Positions 8,334 through 18,122 of a DNA stretch of 64,000 bases are shown here, piece after piece. Source of the stretch: Phyllobacterium endophyticum (lineage in GTDB: Bacteria > Pseudomonadota > Alphaproteobacteria > Rhizobiales > Rhizobiaceae); contig NZ_PGGN01000001.1 of assembly GCF_003010935.1 (NCBI RefSeq), forward strand, positions 1,302,001 through 1,366,000, given 5' to 3'. Position 1 is the first letter of the stretch. Every line of letters starts with the position of its first letter. The notes beneath the pieces are model-generated. The model searched no databases. It was not told where the DNA came from and saw only the letters and a list, made by a program, of their open reading frames with translations. The position numbers and the translations under genes are program-made.

Positions 8334-9362
8334 TTGCGCACTTTTTTAAGCACAACTGCCATGGCAGTTTTGGTCATGGCGTATTCCGCTGCTCCAGTGC
8401 GAGCTGCCGAAGAATCGCCGTTTCGCTGCGAGCCCGGCGAAAAATACGTCATGAACGTCATGGTTTCTGGCGTCGAATACTGGTTCCCCGTCTACGAAAT
8501 GTTCAAGCAGGCGGGCAAGCAGCTTGGTTGCGAAACGGCCTATACCGGAACACCGGAATATGACGTCAACAAGCAGATCGCCAGCTTCGACCAGGCGCTT
8601 GCGCAGAATCCCGCTGGCATTCTCGTGCACCCGATGAACTCGGATCCATTCATTGAACCGATCAACCGCGCGATCGGCCAAGGTACGGCGGTGGTGACAT
8701 TTGCGGCCGATTCGCCGCTATCCAAGCGGATTTCCTTCATCACGTCCGACAATATACGTGAGGGTACCTATGCCGCCGATGCCATTGCCGAGAAGCTCGG
8801 AGGCAAGGGCGAATACGCCGTTCTCGAAAATCCCGGCCAGGACAATCACGACAAGCGCGTCACGGCGTTCATCGACCGTATAAAGGCGAAGTGGCCCGAC
8901 ATGAAGCTCGTTGGCAGAGCGGCATCGAACCAGGATCCGACGAAGGCCTATCAGGGCCTGATGAGTATCATCCAGGCAAATCCCAACCTCGCGGCCGTGT
9001 TCATGCCGGAGGCGAACTCGGCCATCGGCGCCGCCCAGGCAAACAAGGAAAGCGGCGGCAAGATTCTCGTCATGTGTGCGGACGTCAACGCCAACATTCT
9101 GGACATGATCAAGGCCGGTGAAGTCTTCGGCTCGATCAATCCCAATCAGGGCATGCAGGGCTACATGGGCTTCATACTGCTCTGGCTGGCCAAGCATCCG
9201 GAACTGATCGATCCCATGAACGACGCCAAGCGTGCAGGGTTCAATCCGATGAGCATTCCTTTCGTGGACAACGGGCTTTCCATTGTCACCGCCGAAAATG
9301 CGGACGACTTCTTCTGGGACAAATACCTCAAGCGTCGGGGCACCAAGGGTATCGAGGAATAG
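8334..9362 (+). CDS. Sugar ABC transporter periplasmic-binding protein (RbsB/LsrB type)
   Basis: A 342-residue secreted solute-binding protein. The signal peptide ([20 protein letters not shown], cleavage near PVRA|AEES at residue 24) is followed by a two-lobed LacI/RbsB-like fold with [34 protein letters not shown] and [13 protein letters not shown]. It would capture a sugar or polyol in the periplasm and hand it to the permease encoded downstream. I start at the TTG at 8334: GAGGAGGA ends four bases before it, while the in-frame ATG at 8283 would put 17 non-signal residues first. It is the first gene of a plus-strand cluster running to 19744. The ligand is not evident. Confidence 0.88.
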   Translation: MRTFLSTTAMAVLVMAYSAAPVRAAEESPFRCEPGEKYVMNVMVSGVEYWFPVYEMFKQAGKQLGCETAYTGTPEYDVNKQIASFDQALAQNPAGILVHPMNSDPFIEPINRAIGQGTAVVTFAADSPLSKRISFITSDNIREGTYAADAIAEKLGGKGEYAVLENPGQDNHDKRVTAFIDRIKAKWPDMKLVGRAASNQDPTKAYQGLMSIIQANPNLAAVFMPEANSAIGAAQANKESGGKILVMCADVNANILDMIKAGEVFGSINPNQGMQGYMGFILLWLAKHPELIDPMNDAKRAGFNPMSIPFVDNGLSIVTAENADDFFWDKYLKRRGTKGIEE

Positions 9363-9435
9363 GCATTGCAACCGGCTATCCGGACGGCAAGTCCGGGTAG
9401 CCATCCTTGCCCGAGCCAGTTGGAAGAAGTGCGCC

Positions 9436-10977
9436 ATGCGAAATCCGGTTCTCGATATCCGCAACGTCACAAAACATTTCGGTGCGGTGAAAGCACTGAC
9501 GGGTGTGAGTTTCAGCCTCGATCAGGGCGAGATTCATGCGATTTGTGGCGAGAACGGCGCAGGAAAGTCAACGCTCATGAACATCATCGCCGGCGTGTTG
9601 CAGCCGGATGATGGAGAGATTTTTGTCGAGGGCAATCCGGTCAAGATCGCTTCACCTTCGGCTGCGCAGGCGCTTGGTCTGGGACTGGTCCACCAGGAGA
9701 TCGCGCTCTGTCCGGACGCGAGCGTTGCGGAAAACATCTTCATGGCAACCACCAGCAGGCAGCGCTCGCTGCTCATGAACTACCGCAAGCTGGAGCGCGA
9801 GGCACAAGACGTCATGAACCGGCTCGCACCAATCGACGTTCGGCGCAAGGTCGGCGACTTGCCGATCTCCAGCCAGCAGCTGGTGGAGATCGCCAAGGCT
9901 CTGACGCTCGATTGCCGTGTCCTCATCTTCGATGAGCCGACCGCCGCGCTGACAGAAGCGGAAACGCGCATACTTTTCGAGATCATCCGCGGTTTGAAGG
10001 CCAACGGCATATCGGTCATCTATATCAGCCACCGCATGGCCGAAATATTCGAACTTTGCGATCGGGTGACCGTTCTGCGTGACGGCCGCTATGTGGCGAC
10101 CGGGCCCGTCGCCGATCTTACGCCTGATGACGTGGTCCGTCTCATGGTCGGTCGCGAGATCACCCAACTCTATCCATCCAAGCAGGCAGAAGGGGAGCGA
10201 TCGCACGAGATGGTTCTTTCTGTTCGCGCTCTGGGCGACGGCCAGCGCTTCCAGGGTGTGAACATCGACCTGACAAAGGGCGAAATCCTTGGCATCGGTG
10301 GTCTCATTGGCTCCGGCCGCACGGAAATCGCCGAAGGTATCTGCGGCCTGCGAGCCATTACGAGCGGCGAAATCCTGCTCCATGGCAAGCCGCAGGCGAT
10401 AAGAAACTATGCGGACGCGGTGAAGGCCGGCCTCGTGTACTTGTCGGAAGATCGCAAGGGCTCCGGTGTATTCCTGGATCTGTCGATTGCCCGGAATATC
10501 TCGGTTCTTGACCTCGACGCGCTTACCGGGCGCCTTGGGTTGATCGACGCCGGTGCTGAAGCAGCGCTCGCCAGCGACTTTGCCAGGAAACTGAACATCC
10601 GAATGGGCAGCGTCGATGCACCGGTGTCCTCGCTGAGCGGCGGTAACCAGCAGAAGGTTGCAATTGCCAAGCAGCTCGCGGTCCAGCCCAAGGTCATAGT
10701 GATGGACGAGCCGACGCGTGGCATAGACGTCGGCGCAAAATCCGAAATCCACTCGCTGCTGCGAGAACTTGCCATGTCGGGAATTGGAATTATCGTCATT
10801 TCTTCCGAACTCCCGGAACTGCTCGGGCTGTGTGACCGGGTGATTGTCATCCGCGAGGGCACGGTGGCTGGTGAATTGGATGCGGAAGCGATGAACGAAG
10901 AAGCGGTCATCCGGCTCGCGTCGGGCGTGAATGCGCAAAATGCACAAAACCGGCGGGCATCAGAACATGCCGCCTGA
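9436..10977 (+). CDS. Sugar ABC transporter ATP-binding protein (RbsA type, two ATPase domains)
   Basis: A 513-residue cytoplasmic ATPase with duplicated nucleotide-binding domains. The first has Walker [10 protein letters not shown] (38-46), an LSGGQ equivalent [13 protein letters not shown], and Walker [11 protein letters not shown] (Asp166, Glu167). The second has a degenerate Walker A ([10 protein letters not shown]), [15 protein letters not shown] near 400, and Walker [15 protein letters not shown]. This pattern is typical of RbsA/XylG/MglA/LsrA. It powers uptake with the adjacent binding protein and permease. GGAAGAAG precedes the ATG. The gap to the binding-protein gene is 73 bases. 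Confidence 0.93.
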   Translation: MRNPVLDIRNVTKHFGAVKALTGVSFSLDQGEIHAICGENGAGKSTLMNIIAGVLQPDDGEIFVEGNPVKIASPSAAQALGLGLVHQEIALCPDASVAENIFMATTSRQRSLLMNYRKLEREAQDVMNRLAPIDVRRKVGDLPISSQQLVEIAKALTLDCRVLIFDEPTAALTEAETRILFEIIRGLKANGISVIYISHRMAEIFELCDRVTVLRDGRYVATGPVADLTPDDVVRLMVGREITQLYPSKQAEGERSHEMVLSVRALGDGQRFQGVNIDLTKGEILGIGGLIGSGRTEIAEGICGLRAITSGEILLHGKPQAIRNYADAVKAGLVYLSEDRKGSGVFLDLSIARNISVLDLDALTGRLGLIDAGAEAALASDFARKLNIRMGSVDAPVSSLSGGNQQKVAIAKQLAVQPKVIVMDEPTRGIDVGAKSEIHSLLRELAMSGIGIIVISSELPELLGLCDRVIVIREGTVAGELDAEAMNEEAVIRLASGVNAQNAQNRRASEHAA

Positions 10978-10999
10978 GAACAGTATGGGAGACAAGCAA

Positions 11000-11989
11000 A
11001 TGCTGGCTGAGACGATGGGGACAAAGGCCGTGCGGGCTCCGTCCTGGAAAAGACTGGGTTCGATGCGGGAGGCAGGGCTGATCGCGATCATCCTGGCTCT
11101 TTGCATAGCCATGAGCTTTGCATCGCCGCATTTTCTGACACTCGGAAATTTCCGCGCGATGCTGATGAGCTTTTCCGTGGAAGGGATCGTGGTCGTCGGA
11201 ATGACGATCCTGCTTATCGTAGGCGGCATCGACCTTGCCGTCGGGTCCGTGGTTTGTTTCGCGATGGTCCTGTCGGGCTCGCTGTTCCTCGCGGGGCTCG
11301 ATCCATGGAGTGCTTCACTCATCGGTATTCTCGCAAGCGCGCTGATTGGCGCCGTCATGGGCTTTTTCGTCACCGTAGTCGGGCTCAATCATTTTATCAC
11401 GTCGCTCGCCGGCATGGTCATCGTGCGCGGCCTGTGCCTGATCATCACCAAGGGAACGCCGCTCTCGCTCTTTACGCTGCCCCCGGCATTCAAGGCAGTC
11501 GGCCAGGGCAGTTTCCACGGTCTGCCCTATGTCATCATCATATTCGTCGCCGTTGTCGTTCTCTTCGATTTTCTGCTCAGGCGTGCAACGGCGCTGCGCA
11601 AGGTGTTCTACACGGGCAGCAACGAGAAAGCCGCGCTCTATTCCGGCATCAGGACAAACCACGTGAAATTCTGGGTGACCGTGCTCTGTTCGACGCTCGC
11701 GGGTTTTGCCGGGGTGATTTACATGTCGCGCTTTGGCGCCGCGACGCCGACATTCGGCGTCGGGATGGAACTCAACATCATCGCCGCTGCGGTCATCGGC
11801 GGCGCATCGCTCAACGGTGGCTCGGGGACGATACTTGGCGCCATTCTTGGGATAGCATTGCTGTCGGTCGTGACCAGTTCTCTGGTCCTGCTCAATGTAT
11901 CGGTCTACTGGCAGGACATGATAAAGGGGTGCATTCTGCTTGGTGCCGTCTCAATCGATCATTTTCTGCACAAGCGCAAGGCTTCCTGA
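11000..11989 (+). CDS. Sugar ABC transporter permease (RbsC type)
   Basis: A polytopic inner-membrane protein of about 329 residues with eight to ten hydrophobic segments. It carries the RbsC-family motifs GGIDLAVGSVVCF, LNHFITSLAGM...RGL, FYTGSNEKAALYSGI and AAAVIGGASLNGGSGTILGA. A single permease gene implies a homodimer, unlike the LsrC/LsrD pair of AI-2 importers. The start at 11000 has GGGAG eight bases upstream; an in-frame ATG at 10985 is also possible. The gap to the ATPase gene is about 22 bases. The regulator gene starts one base after the stop codon. Confidence 0.92.
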   Translation: MLAETMGTKAVRAPSWKRLGSMREAGLIAIILALCIAMSFASPHFLTLGNFRAMLMSFSVEGIVVVGMTILLIVGGIDLAVGSVVCFAMVLSGSLFLAGLDPWSASLIGILASALIGAVMGFFVTVVGLNHFITSLAGMVIVRGLCLIITKGTPLSLFTLPPAFKAVGQGSFHGLPYVIIIFVAVVVLFDFLLRRATALRKVFYTGSNEKAALYSGIRTNHVKFWVTVLCSTLAGFAGVIYMSRFGAATPTFGVGMELNIIAAAVIGGASLNGGSGTILGAILGIALLSVVTSSLVLLNVSVYWQDMIKGCILLGAVSIDHFLHKRKAS

Positions 11990-11990
11990 C

Positions 11991-13001
11991 ATGACGATCG
12001 TCAGACTAAACACAAAACCGTCCTCGGCGCCCCGCGAAGAAATCGTTATCGCGCGGCAGATGCATCAGGCACTGGTACTGCATTTCCTGGAGGGTCTCAC
12101 CCAGGCGCAGATTGCGGACCAGCTCGGCGTTTCGCAACCGACAGTGAACCGCCTCATCAAGCGTGGCCGGCAGCTTGGTTTAGTGGAAATCAAGATCAAA
12201 TCCCCCGTCGAACCATTGATTGATCTGGAGGAGCGCTTGCTGGCACTCGGCGGGATCAACCGGGCCATCGTCGTGCCGACGGTTTCGGGCAATCCGCAGA
12301 CCGCGCTTCAGGCCGTGGGCGAGGCCGCAGCACGCCTGCTTCTCGACGAGATCGCCGATGGTGACACGATCTGCATCACCGGCGGCAAGGGCGTCAGCGC
12401 CGTCGTCGCCGGCCTGCGCGCACCACGTTCATTCAACGTGGAAGTTGTCCCGGCTACGGGATGCGTCCAAGGCAAGCATTATACCGACGTGAACCATGTC
12501 TCGACATCCATGGCGGACAAGCTCGGTGGTCGCGCCTATCAGATTCACGCGCCGCTCTTTGCTGACAGCGCCGCAGAACGGGCGATGCTGATCAACATGC
12601 GCTCGGTTTCCGATGTATTCAAACGGGCGCGAGAGGCGAAGGTGGCGCTTGTCGGCATCGGCTCGATCCTGACCGACGATTCAAGCTATTACGACCTGCA
12701 TCCATCCTCCAGCACCGACAGGCAGTCGATAGAGCAGTCAGGCGCGAGTTGCGAACTCCTGGCCCATCTGCTCGACGATCGGGGCGAGGTCTGCGCCTAT
12801 AGCCTCAATGATTGCCTTGTCTCCCTGACATTACGGGAGTTCGCCTCGATCCCAAGCAAGATCGGCGTTGCAAGCGGACCAAACAAGGCACGACCGATCC
12901 TCAGCATCATGCGTGGCAACCATCTGGATACGCTGGTCACAGATGAAGCGACTGGACAGCGTATTCTGGATATTGCGGCGGCCGAAGGAGCCTTGGCATG
13001 A
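11991..13001 (+). CDS. SorC-family sugar-responsive transcriptional regulator
   Basis: A 336-residue protein. An N-terminal helix-turn-helix (FLEGLTQAQIADQLGVSQPTVNRLIKRG, about residues 33-60) precedes a NagB/RpiA-like sugar-phosphate sensing domain with ICITGGKGVSAVVAGL, ALVGIGS and a GVASGPNKARPILSIM end. SorC, DeoR-type LsrR and EryD regulators share this layout and are usually repressors released by a phosphorylated pathway intermediate. It begins one base after the permease stop, and its own TGA overlaps the next ATG by four bases, so it is embedded in the operon it probably controls. A candidate operator lies at 8168-8202. Confidence 0.9.
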   Translation: MTIVRLNTKPSSAPREEIVIARQMHQALVLHFLEGLTQAQIADQLGVSQPTVNRLIKRGRQLGLVEIKIKSPVEPLIDLEERLLALGGINRAIVVPTVSGNPQTALQAVGEAAARLLLDEIADGDTICITGGKGVSAVVAGLRAPRSFNVEVVPATGCVQGKHYTDVNHVSTSMADKLGGRAYQIHAPLFADSAAERAMLINMRSVSDVFKRAREAKVALVGIGSILTDDSSYYDLHPSSSTDRQSIEQSGASCELLAHLLDDRGEVCAYSLNDCLVSLTLREFASIPSKIGVASGPNKARPILSIMRGNHLDTLVTDEATGQRILDIAAAEGALA

Positions 13002-13993
13002 GTGGTGATCAATTGGTGCGTTCGATAGGCAGATCAGGCGTGCAAGCCTCTGCGGTCGGGCTCGGGACATGGGCCATCGGTGGCTGGATGTGGGGCGGAA
13101 CCGATGAAAAGCAGTCAATCTCGGCCATTCACGCATCACTGGACGCGGGCGTTACTCTGATCGATACTGCACCCGCTTACGGGCTGGGACGGTCTGAGGA
13201 GATCGTGGGTAAAGCCCTTCAGGGCCGGCGCGACAAAGCGGTCATTGCCACAAAATGCGGTCTCGTCTGGCATACGGATAAAGGCCGGCACTTCTTCGAC
13301 CAGGATGAAAAGCCCGTCCACCGCTATCTTGGACGCGACGCGATTTTCCATGAGGTCGAAACCAGCCTGGCCAGGCTGGGCACGGACTATATCGATCTTT
13401 ACATCACCCATTGGCAGGACCCCACAACCCCGATCGAGGAAACCGTTCGGGCGCTGGAGGACCTGCGCAGTTCAGGCAAGATCCGCGCAATTGGAGCAAG
13501 CAATCTCAGCGCGGCCGAACTGGACGCCTACATTGCAACCGGCTCCCTTGATGCTATCCAGGAAAGGTTCAGCATGATTGACCGGGAGATGGCCAAGGAC
13601 TTGTTGCCAACGGCCCGCCAGAACGATGTCTCGACCTTGAGCTATTCCTCGCTCGCGCTGGGCCTGCTCTCGGGAACGGTGGATCCTGACCGCACATTTT
13701 CCGGCGACGATCAGCGGAAAGACAATGCCCGCTTCTCGGTCAATAACAGGTTGAAGGCCCGCGAGTTCGCTGAAGCGATTCAGCCGGTAGCCAGCAGGCA
13801 CGATGCGAGCATTGCACAGACGGTGATCGCCTGGACCCTGGCGCAGGAAGGGGTGACGTTTGCGCTGTGCGGCGCGCGCAATCCGGAGCAGGCGCTGGAG
13901 AATGCAAAAGCCGGGACAATTCGGCTCGGCAGAGAAGACCTTTCGGCCATCGACGCGGCCATCGCAGTGAAACTTGCAGATATGGACAGGTAA
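12998..13993 (+). CDS. Aldo/keto reductase
   Basis: A 331-residue NADP(H)-dependent TIM-barrel oxidoreductase. The catalytic tetrad can be traced: Asp and Tyr in TLIDTAPAYGLGRSEE (about 54-60), Lys in VIATKCG (about 84), and His in YITHWQD (about 131). GASNLSAAEL and the C-terminal cofactor region CGARNPEQ are typical of the AKR family. It would interconvert an aldehyde or ketone with an alcohol in the pathway. ATGA overlap with the regulator gene and 11 bases to the next gene indicate operon membership. The substrate is unknown. Confidence 0.92.
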   Translation: MSGDQLVRSIGRSGVQASAVGLGTWAIGGWMWGGTDEKQSISAIHASLDAGVTLIDTAPAYGLGRSEEIVGKALQGRRDKAVIATKCGLVWHTDKGRHFFDQDEKPVHRYLGRDAIFHEVETSLARLGTDYIDLYITHWQDPTTPIEETVRALEDLRSSGKIRAIGASNLSAAELDAYIATGSLDAIQERFSMIDREMAKDLLPTARQNDVSTLSYSSLALGLLSGTVDPDRTFSGDDQRKDNARFSVNNRLKAREFAEAIQPVASRHDASIAQTVIAWTLAQEGVTFALCGARNPEQALENAKAGTIRLGREDLSAIDAAIAVKLADMDR

Positions 13994-14004
13994 CGGGCTG
14001 CATC

Positions 14005-15810
14005 ATGAATCGTGAAGAGATATTCAACGGGCTTCGCCGGAGTCCGAAGGTGGACGTGTGTGTCGTGGGCGGCGGTATCAACGGTATCAGTGTGTTCCGT
14101 GAGCTTGCCCTTCAGGGTCTCGACGTATTGCTCGTGGAGAAGAACGACTATTGTTCCGGTGCCAGTTCCGCCTTGTCCCGGATGGTGCATGGCGGCCTGC
14201 GTTATCTTGAAAACGGCGAGTTCAATCTGGTGAGGGAATCGCTTGTCGAGCGCGATCGGCTATTGAGAAACGCGCCGCATCTTATCGCGCCCCTGCCAAC
14301 GATGGTTCCTGTTTTCGATATCTTCTCCGGTCTTGCAAATGGGCTGGTTCGCTTCCTTGGGCTCGGCCGCGAACCGAGCCGCCGTGGCGCTATCGCCATC
14401 AAGACAGGGTTGAGCATCTATGATTTCCTGACGCGCAAGCGTGCCCTGATGCCTCGTCATCGGTTTCGCGGACGGCAGGCAACACTTGCCAAATGGCCCG
14501 AGCTCAACCCTGCGGTAAAGAGTTCTGCAACCTACTACGATGCGTGGGTCAGGCACCCGGAACGTATCGGAATTGAATTGCTGCAGGACGGACTGTCCGG
14601 AGCACCGGGCGCTCATGCCCTGAACTATGCCGAGCTCCAGCACAATCCTGCCGGGGGCTTTGTTGTCCGGGACCATGTTGGCGGCACGACAACGGCTGTG
14701 GAGCCGGCACTCATCATCAATGCGACGGGCGGCTGGATCGACATCGCCAATGCCAGCCTGTTCTCGCCGGAAACCCGGCCCGCGCCGCTGATGGGCGGAA
14801 CCAAGGGCTCGCACCTGATTATCGACAATGCCGAACTCGCCAAGGCGCTCGATGGCCATATGATCTATTACGAGAATGAGGATGGCCGCGTCTGCATCCT
14901 GTTTCCCTATCTCGGCAAGGTGCTGGTCGGCTCCACCGATATCCGTATCGATGACCCCGCAACTGTGGTCTGCACTCCCGAGGAACGGGACTATATCCTG
15001 CAATCGCTCGCCTTCGTGTTGCCTGATATCCGGATTCGGCCGGAGGAAATCGTCTATCAGTTCTCCGGTGTCAGGCCGCTTCCCGCCAGCAAGGACAAAT
15101 TCACCGGGCGAATCCCGCGCGATCATTTCTGCACCTTCATCGAATCGGATGGCGGTCGCGCGGTCCTGTGCATGATTGGCGGCAAATGGACAACGTTCCG
15201 CTCCTTTGGAGAGCTCGCTGCGGACATGGCATTGGAGCGCCTGCGGAAAACCCGCCATCTGACCACGGCAGACCGTTCCATTGGCGGCGGGCGCAATTTC
15301 CCGGCTGATACCGGAGACTGGATAGCGCGCACGTCTTCCGCAACGGGCCTTGCGCCAGCGCGAACGATCGAACTCTTCGAACGATATGGCACCGCCGCCG
15401 CATTGATTGCCGGCTTCATCGCCAGCGGACCGGACGAGCCAATGCCAGGCTCCGGTTACTCCACCCGGGAGATGCTTTTCCTGATACGCCATGAATGCGT
15501 CGAACATCTCGATGATCTCCTGCTGAGACGAACAACCCTCGCCATCAGCGGACAATTATCGCTCGCCACGACGGATGTGGCCCTCGACCTGATCGCCGAT
15601 GAGAAGCACTGGCCAGCGGCACGCAAGGCTGAAGAACGGTCTCGGTTCCTCGATCTTCTCGCCACCCGACACGGCATAGACCTCGAAACACTTACAGCAC
15701 GCAATGAACAAGGAGTACGATATGCGAAACAACCGCAAGGCCCGGATGAACCGGCTGTTCGGCAACGGGCGCTGCCTCGACGTGGCGATCGATCACGGCG
15801 TGTGCAATGA
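14005..15810 (+). CDS. GlpD-like FAD-dependent dehydrogenase (polyol-phosphate dehydrogenase candidate)
   Basis: A 601-residue flavoprotein of the glycerol-3-phosphate dehydrogenase (GlpD/EryB) family. Features are the FAD-binding VCVVGGGINGISVFRELA near the N-terminus, ASSALSRMVHGGLRYLE, the substrate-region VGSTDIRIDDP, FSGVRPLPA, GGKWTTFR and a DAO C-terminal domain. Known relatives pass electrons to quinones while oxidising glycerol-3-phosphate or erythritol-4-phosphate. Beside an FGGY kinase and an aldolase, a phosphorylated polyol is the likely substrate. Oddly, the frame runs 89 bases into the following aldolase gene, giving a basic tail (RQRALPRRGDRSRRVQ) that looks non-conserved. Confidence 0.88.
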   Translation: MNREEIFNGLRRSPKVDVCVVGGGINGISVFRELALQGLDVLLVEKNDYCSGASSALSRMVHGGLRYLENGEFNLVRESLVERDRLLRNAPHLIAPLPTMVPVFDIFSGLANGLVRFLGLGREPSRRGAIAIKTGLSIYDFLTRKRALMPRHRFRGRQATLAKWPELNPAVKSSATYYDAWVRHPERIGIELLQDGLSGAPGAHALNYAELQHNPAGGFVVRDHVGGTTTAVEPALIINATGGWIDIANASLFSPETRPAPLMGGTKGSHLIIDNAELAKALDGHMIYYENEDGRVCILFPYLGKVLVGSTDIRIDDPATVVCTPEERDYILQSLAFVLPDIRIRPEEIVYQFSGVRPLPASKDKFTGRIPRDHFCTFIESDGGRAVLCMIGGKWTTFRSFGELAADMALERLRKTRHLTTADRSIGGGRNFPADTGDWIARTSSATGLAPARTIELFERYGTAAALIAGFIASGPDEPMPGSGYSTREMLFLIRHECVEHLDDLLLRRTTLAISGQLSLATTDVALDLIADEKHWPAARKAEERSRFLDLLATRHGIDLETLTARNEQGVRYAKQPQGPDEPAVRQRALPRRGDRSRRVQ

Positions 15811-16564
15811 ACCATCTTTCCTGAATGGTCTTGAGGATATGCAAGATGTTGTCGGGACGCTGGTTGCCGCCGCTCCGGATGCGATCCAGATGAACTATGG
15901 CCAGGCCGATCTTCTCCAGGACGTCGAAGGCAAGGAAAAGCCGGCTCTCGTCATGCGCATCGACATGGGCAACCCCTATAATCCTGTCCGCCATCGCGAC
16001 ATGTGGGCCGTTCTGCAAAATCAGGCCGAGCCGCTGGTCGGTGCTATCGAACTCGACGCGGCCTGCGTGGTGGTGAACCTGTTTATGCTGCCGGACGAGC
16101 CAGACCTGTTCCGTCAGTGCGTCGAGAACATTTCGCGTGTGCGTGCCGATTGCGAGAAATATGGCATGCCTTTGATGATTGAACCCCTCGTCATGCAGCC
16201 GGTTACCGAACGCGGAGGCTATATGGTGGATGGCGACGCGGACAAGATCGTCACGCTGACCCGGCTTGCCCGCGAGATGGGCGCAGATATCGTCAAGGCG
16301 GATCCGACGACGAACGCCGAGGATTTTCACCGGGTTGTCGAGGCGGCGCGTTGCCCGGTACTGGTGCGGGGCGGCGGAAAGGAAGATTTGCGAGCCGTCT
16401 TCGACAAATCGGCAGCCTTGATGCGGCAAGGCGCGATGGGAATGGTTTACGGTCGCAACATCTACCAGCACTCCAACCCGGGTGCCGTGGTGCGTGGACT
16501 CATGGCAATCATTCATGACGATGCCACAGGCGAGGACGCCTACGCGCGCTATCAGCAAGGCTGA
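15722..16564 (+). CDS. DhnA/LsrF-type class I aldolase (thiolase-like)
   Basis: A 280-residue TIM barrel of the DhnA family, which includes class I fructose-bisphosphate aldolase and LsrF. LDVAIDHG at the start, MIEPLVM, ADIVKADPTTN with candidate Schiff-base Lys192, PVLVRGGGK and GAMGMVYGRNIYQH match that family. It would cleave a ketose- or diketone-phosphate to a triose phosphate and a second product. AAGGAG at 15709-15714 is spaced seven bases from the ATG at 15722. An in-frame ATG at 15704 precedes that site. The start lies within the 3' end of the GlpD-like gene. Kinase, SorC regulator and RbsABC importer nearby parallel the AI-2 (lsr) system, but the other enzymes do not. Confidence 0.87.
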   Translation: MRNNRKARMNRLFGNGRCLDVAIDHGVCNEPSFLNGLEDMQDVVGTLVAAAPDAIQMNYGQADLLQDVEGKEKPALVMRIDMGNPYNPVRHRDMWAVLQNQAEPLVGAIELDAACVVVNLFMLPDEPDLFRQCVENISRVRADCEKYGMPLMIEPLVMQPVTERGGYMVDGDADKIVTLTRLAREMGADIVKADPTTNAEDFHRVVEAARCPVLVRGGGKEDLRAVFDKSAALMRQGAMGMVYGRNIYQHSNPGAVVRGLMAIIHDDATGEDAYARYQQG

Positions 16565-16592
16565 TAAACAAGGACCTGAGGAGGGGTTCGGA

Positions 16593-18122
16593 ATGGGAAA
16601 ATATCTTCTGGGGCTGGATGCCGGCAATACGATTATCAAGGCGGTGATCTTCGACCGGCAGGGCAATGAGATCGCCTCGGTTGCCGAGGAGGGGCATAGC
16701 AACATGCCCTACCCGGGCCATGTCGAACGGGGCCTTGATGAACTCTGGACTAATGCGAAGCTGGTCATTCGCACATGTATCGAACAGGCCGGCATTAAGC
16801 CTGGGGAAATCGCGGCCATCGGGTGCGCGGGCCATGGCAACGGGCTCTATGCGCTTGACCGGCAGGGGGAGCCGCTGCTCGCCATCCAGTCGCTCGATAC
16901 AAGGGCAGCCGGTCTTGTCGAGGAATGGCAGGCCGAAGGCGTCGGCGATCGTACATATCCCATCGGTCTGCAGCGCCCCTGGCCTTCCCAGACACCAACA
17001 TTGCTCGCCTGGATCAAACGGCATCGGCCGGAAACATTCGGGAGAATCGGTACGGTCTTCCTCTGCAAGGACTTCATCGTCAACCGGCTCACCGGCCAGC
17101 GCGTCAGCGAAGTGTCCGACATGGCGGGTTGCGGGCTGCTGAACGTCTCGGGGCGCGACTATGATCGTGACCTGATGGCCGCCTTCGGGCTTGGTGACTG
17201 CATGGATATGCTGCCGCCACTGATCGAAAGTGCTGACATAGCCGGAAGGGTGACGGAAGCGGCGGCGGCAGAAACAGGTCTCTCCGCGGGCACGCCGGTC
17301 ATCGGCGGGTTCTTCGACGTGGTCGCTTCGGCTATCGGCTCGGGCGTCACACGCACGGGCGCGGCTTCCATCATTGCCGGAACCTGGAGCATCAATCAGG
17401 TGATCATCGGCCAGCCCCGGCTGGAGGGGCCAGTCTTCATGTCATCGACCTTCGATCGCGATCGCTACATGGCAATTGAATCCAGCGCTACATCCGCCGC
17501 CAATCTCGAATGGTTCGTGCGCGAATTCTTTCCAGGCAAGCAGCCGGATGGACGCTCGCCATTCGATGTGTGCTGCGAACTTGCCTCCTCGGTTGAGCCG
17601 GCGATCAATGATCCGATCTATCATCCGTTCCTCTATGGAGCGCAGCAGGATGGCAATGCGCGAGCCGCGTTCTATGGAATTGCCGGCTGGCACACGAAGG
17701 CGCATCTGATCCGTGCTCTCTTGGAAGGTGTCGCCTTCGGCCATCGCCAACATATCGAAACCCTGCGCGCCGCGGGTGCCGGGTTCGACGGGGCTGTGCT
17801 GTCGGGAGGCGGTTCGCGCAGCCTGCTCTGGCCGCAGATTTTTGCGGATGTGCTGGGTGTACCCGTCACGGTCGCCCGCTCGAGCCAGACCGGCGCCCTC
17901 GGTGCGGCGATCGCCGCAGGAGCCGCCGTTGGCATGTTTGCCGATTTTGAGGCTGGCGCCAATGCGATGGTTTCAACTGACCGCCATTACAAGCCCGACG
18001 CACGGCGCTCGGCGCACTACGACTATCGCTACCGGCTCTACCTCGATATCGCCGATGCAATGGCACCGATCTGGCGGCGCATGGCAGGGAGCGGAGCATC
18101 CGCAACGGAGGTGGCAGCGTGA
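16593..18122 (+). CDS. FGGY-family carbohydrate kinase (L-xylulose kinase-like)
   Basis: A 509-residue sugar kinase of the ASKHA fold. It shows the phosphate-1 motif [64 protein letters not shown] and the adenosine motif [21 protein letters not shown]. The path [25 protein letters not shown] resembles E. coli LyxK (L-xylulose kinase) more than glycerol kinase. It would phosphorylate the imported sugar or its keto form. GAGGAGGGG sits five bases before the ATG. The gene ends in a GTGA overlap with the next gene. The exact substrate is unassigned. Confidence 0.9.
   Translation: MGKYLLGLDAGNTIIKAVIFDRQGNEIASVAEEGHSNMPYPGHVERGLDELWTNAKLVIRTCIEQAGIKPGEIAAIGCAGHGNGLYALDRQGEPLLAIQSLDTRAAGLVEEWQAEGVGDRTYPIGLQRPWPSQTPTLLAWIKRHRPETFGRIGTVFLCKDFIVNRLTGQRVSEVSDMAGCGLLNVSGRDYDRDLMAAFGLGDCMDMLPPLIESADIAGRVTEAAAAETGLSAGTPVIGGFFDVVASAIGSGVTRTGAASIIAGTWSINQVIIGQPRLEGPVFMSSTFDRDRYMAIESSATSAANLEWFVREFFPGKQPDGRSPFDVCCELASSVEPAINDPIYHPFLYGAQQDGNARAAFYGIAGWHTKAHLIRALLEGVAFGHRQHIETLRAAGAGFDGAVLSGGGSRSLLWPQIFADVLGVPVTVARSSQTGALGAAIAAGAAVGMFADFEAGANAMVSTDRHYKPDARRSAHYDYRYRLYLDIADAMAPIWRRMAGSGASATEVAA

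Noticed and set aside
9652-10947. 431-codon minus-strand frame inside the ABC ATPase gene
   Set aside because: Antisense to a gene with complete Walker and signature motifs; composition is typical of a GC-driven shadow frame.
14260-15555. 431-codon minus-strand frame inside the GlpD-like gene
   Set aside because: It lies fully antisense to a well-supported flavoprotein gene and its translation shows no recognisable domain.
8334-18122. Assignment of the cluster as the AI-2 lsr operon
   Set aside because: No LsrG, only one permease gene, and extra dehydrogenases that AI-2 degradation does not use.
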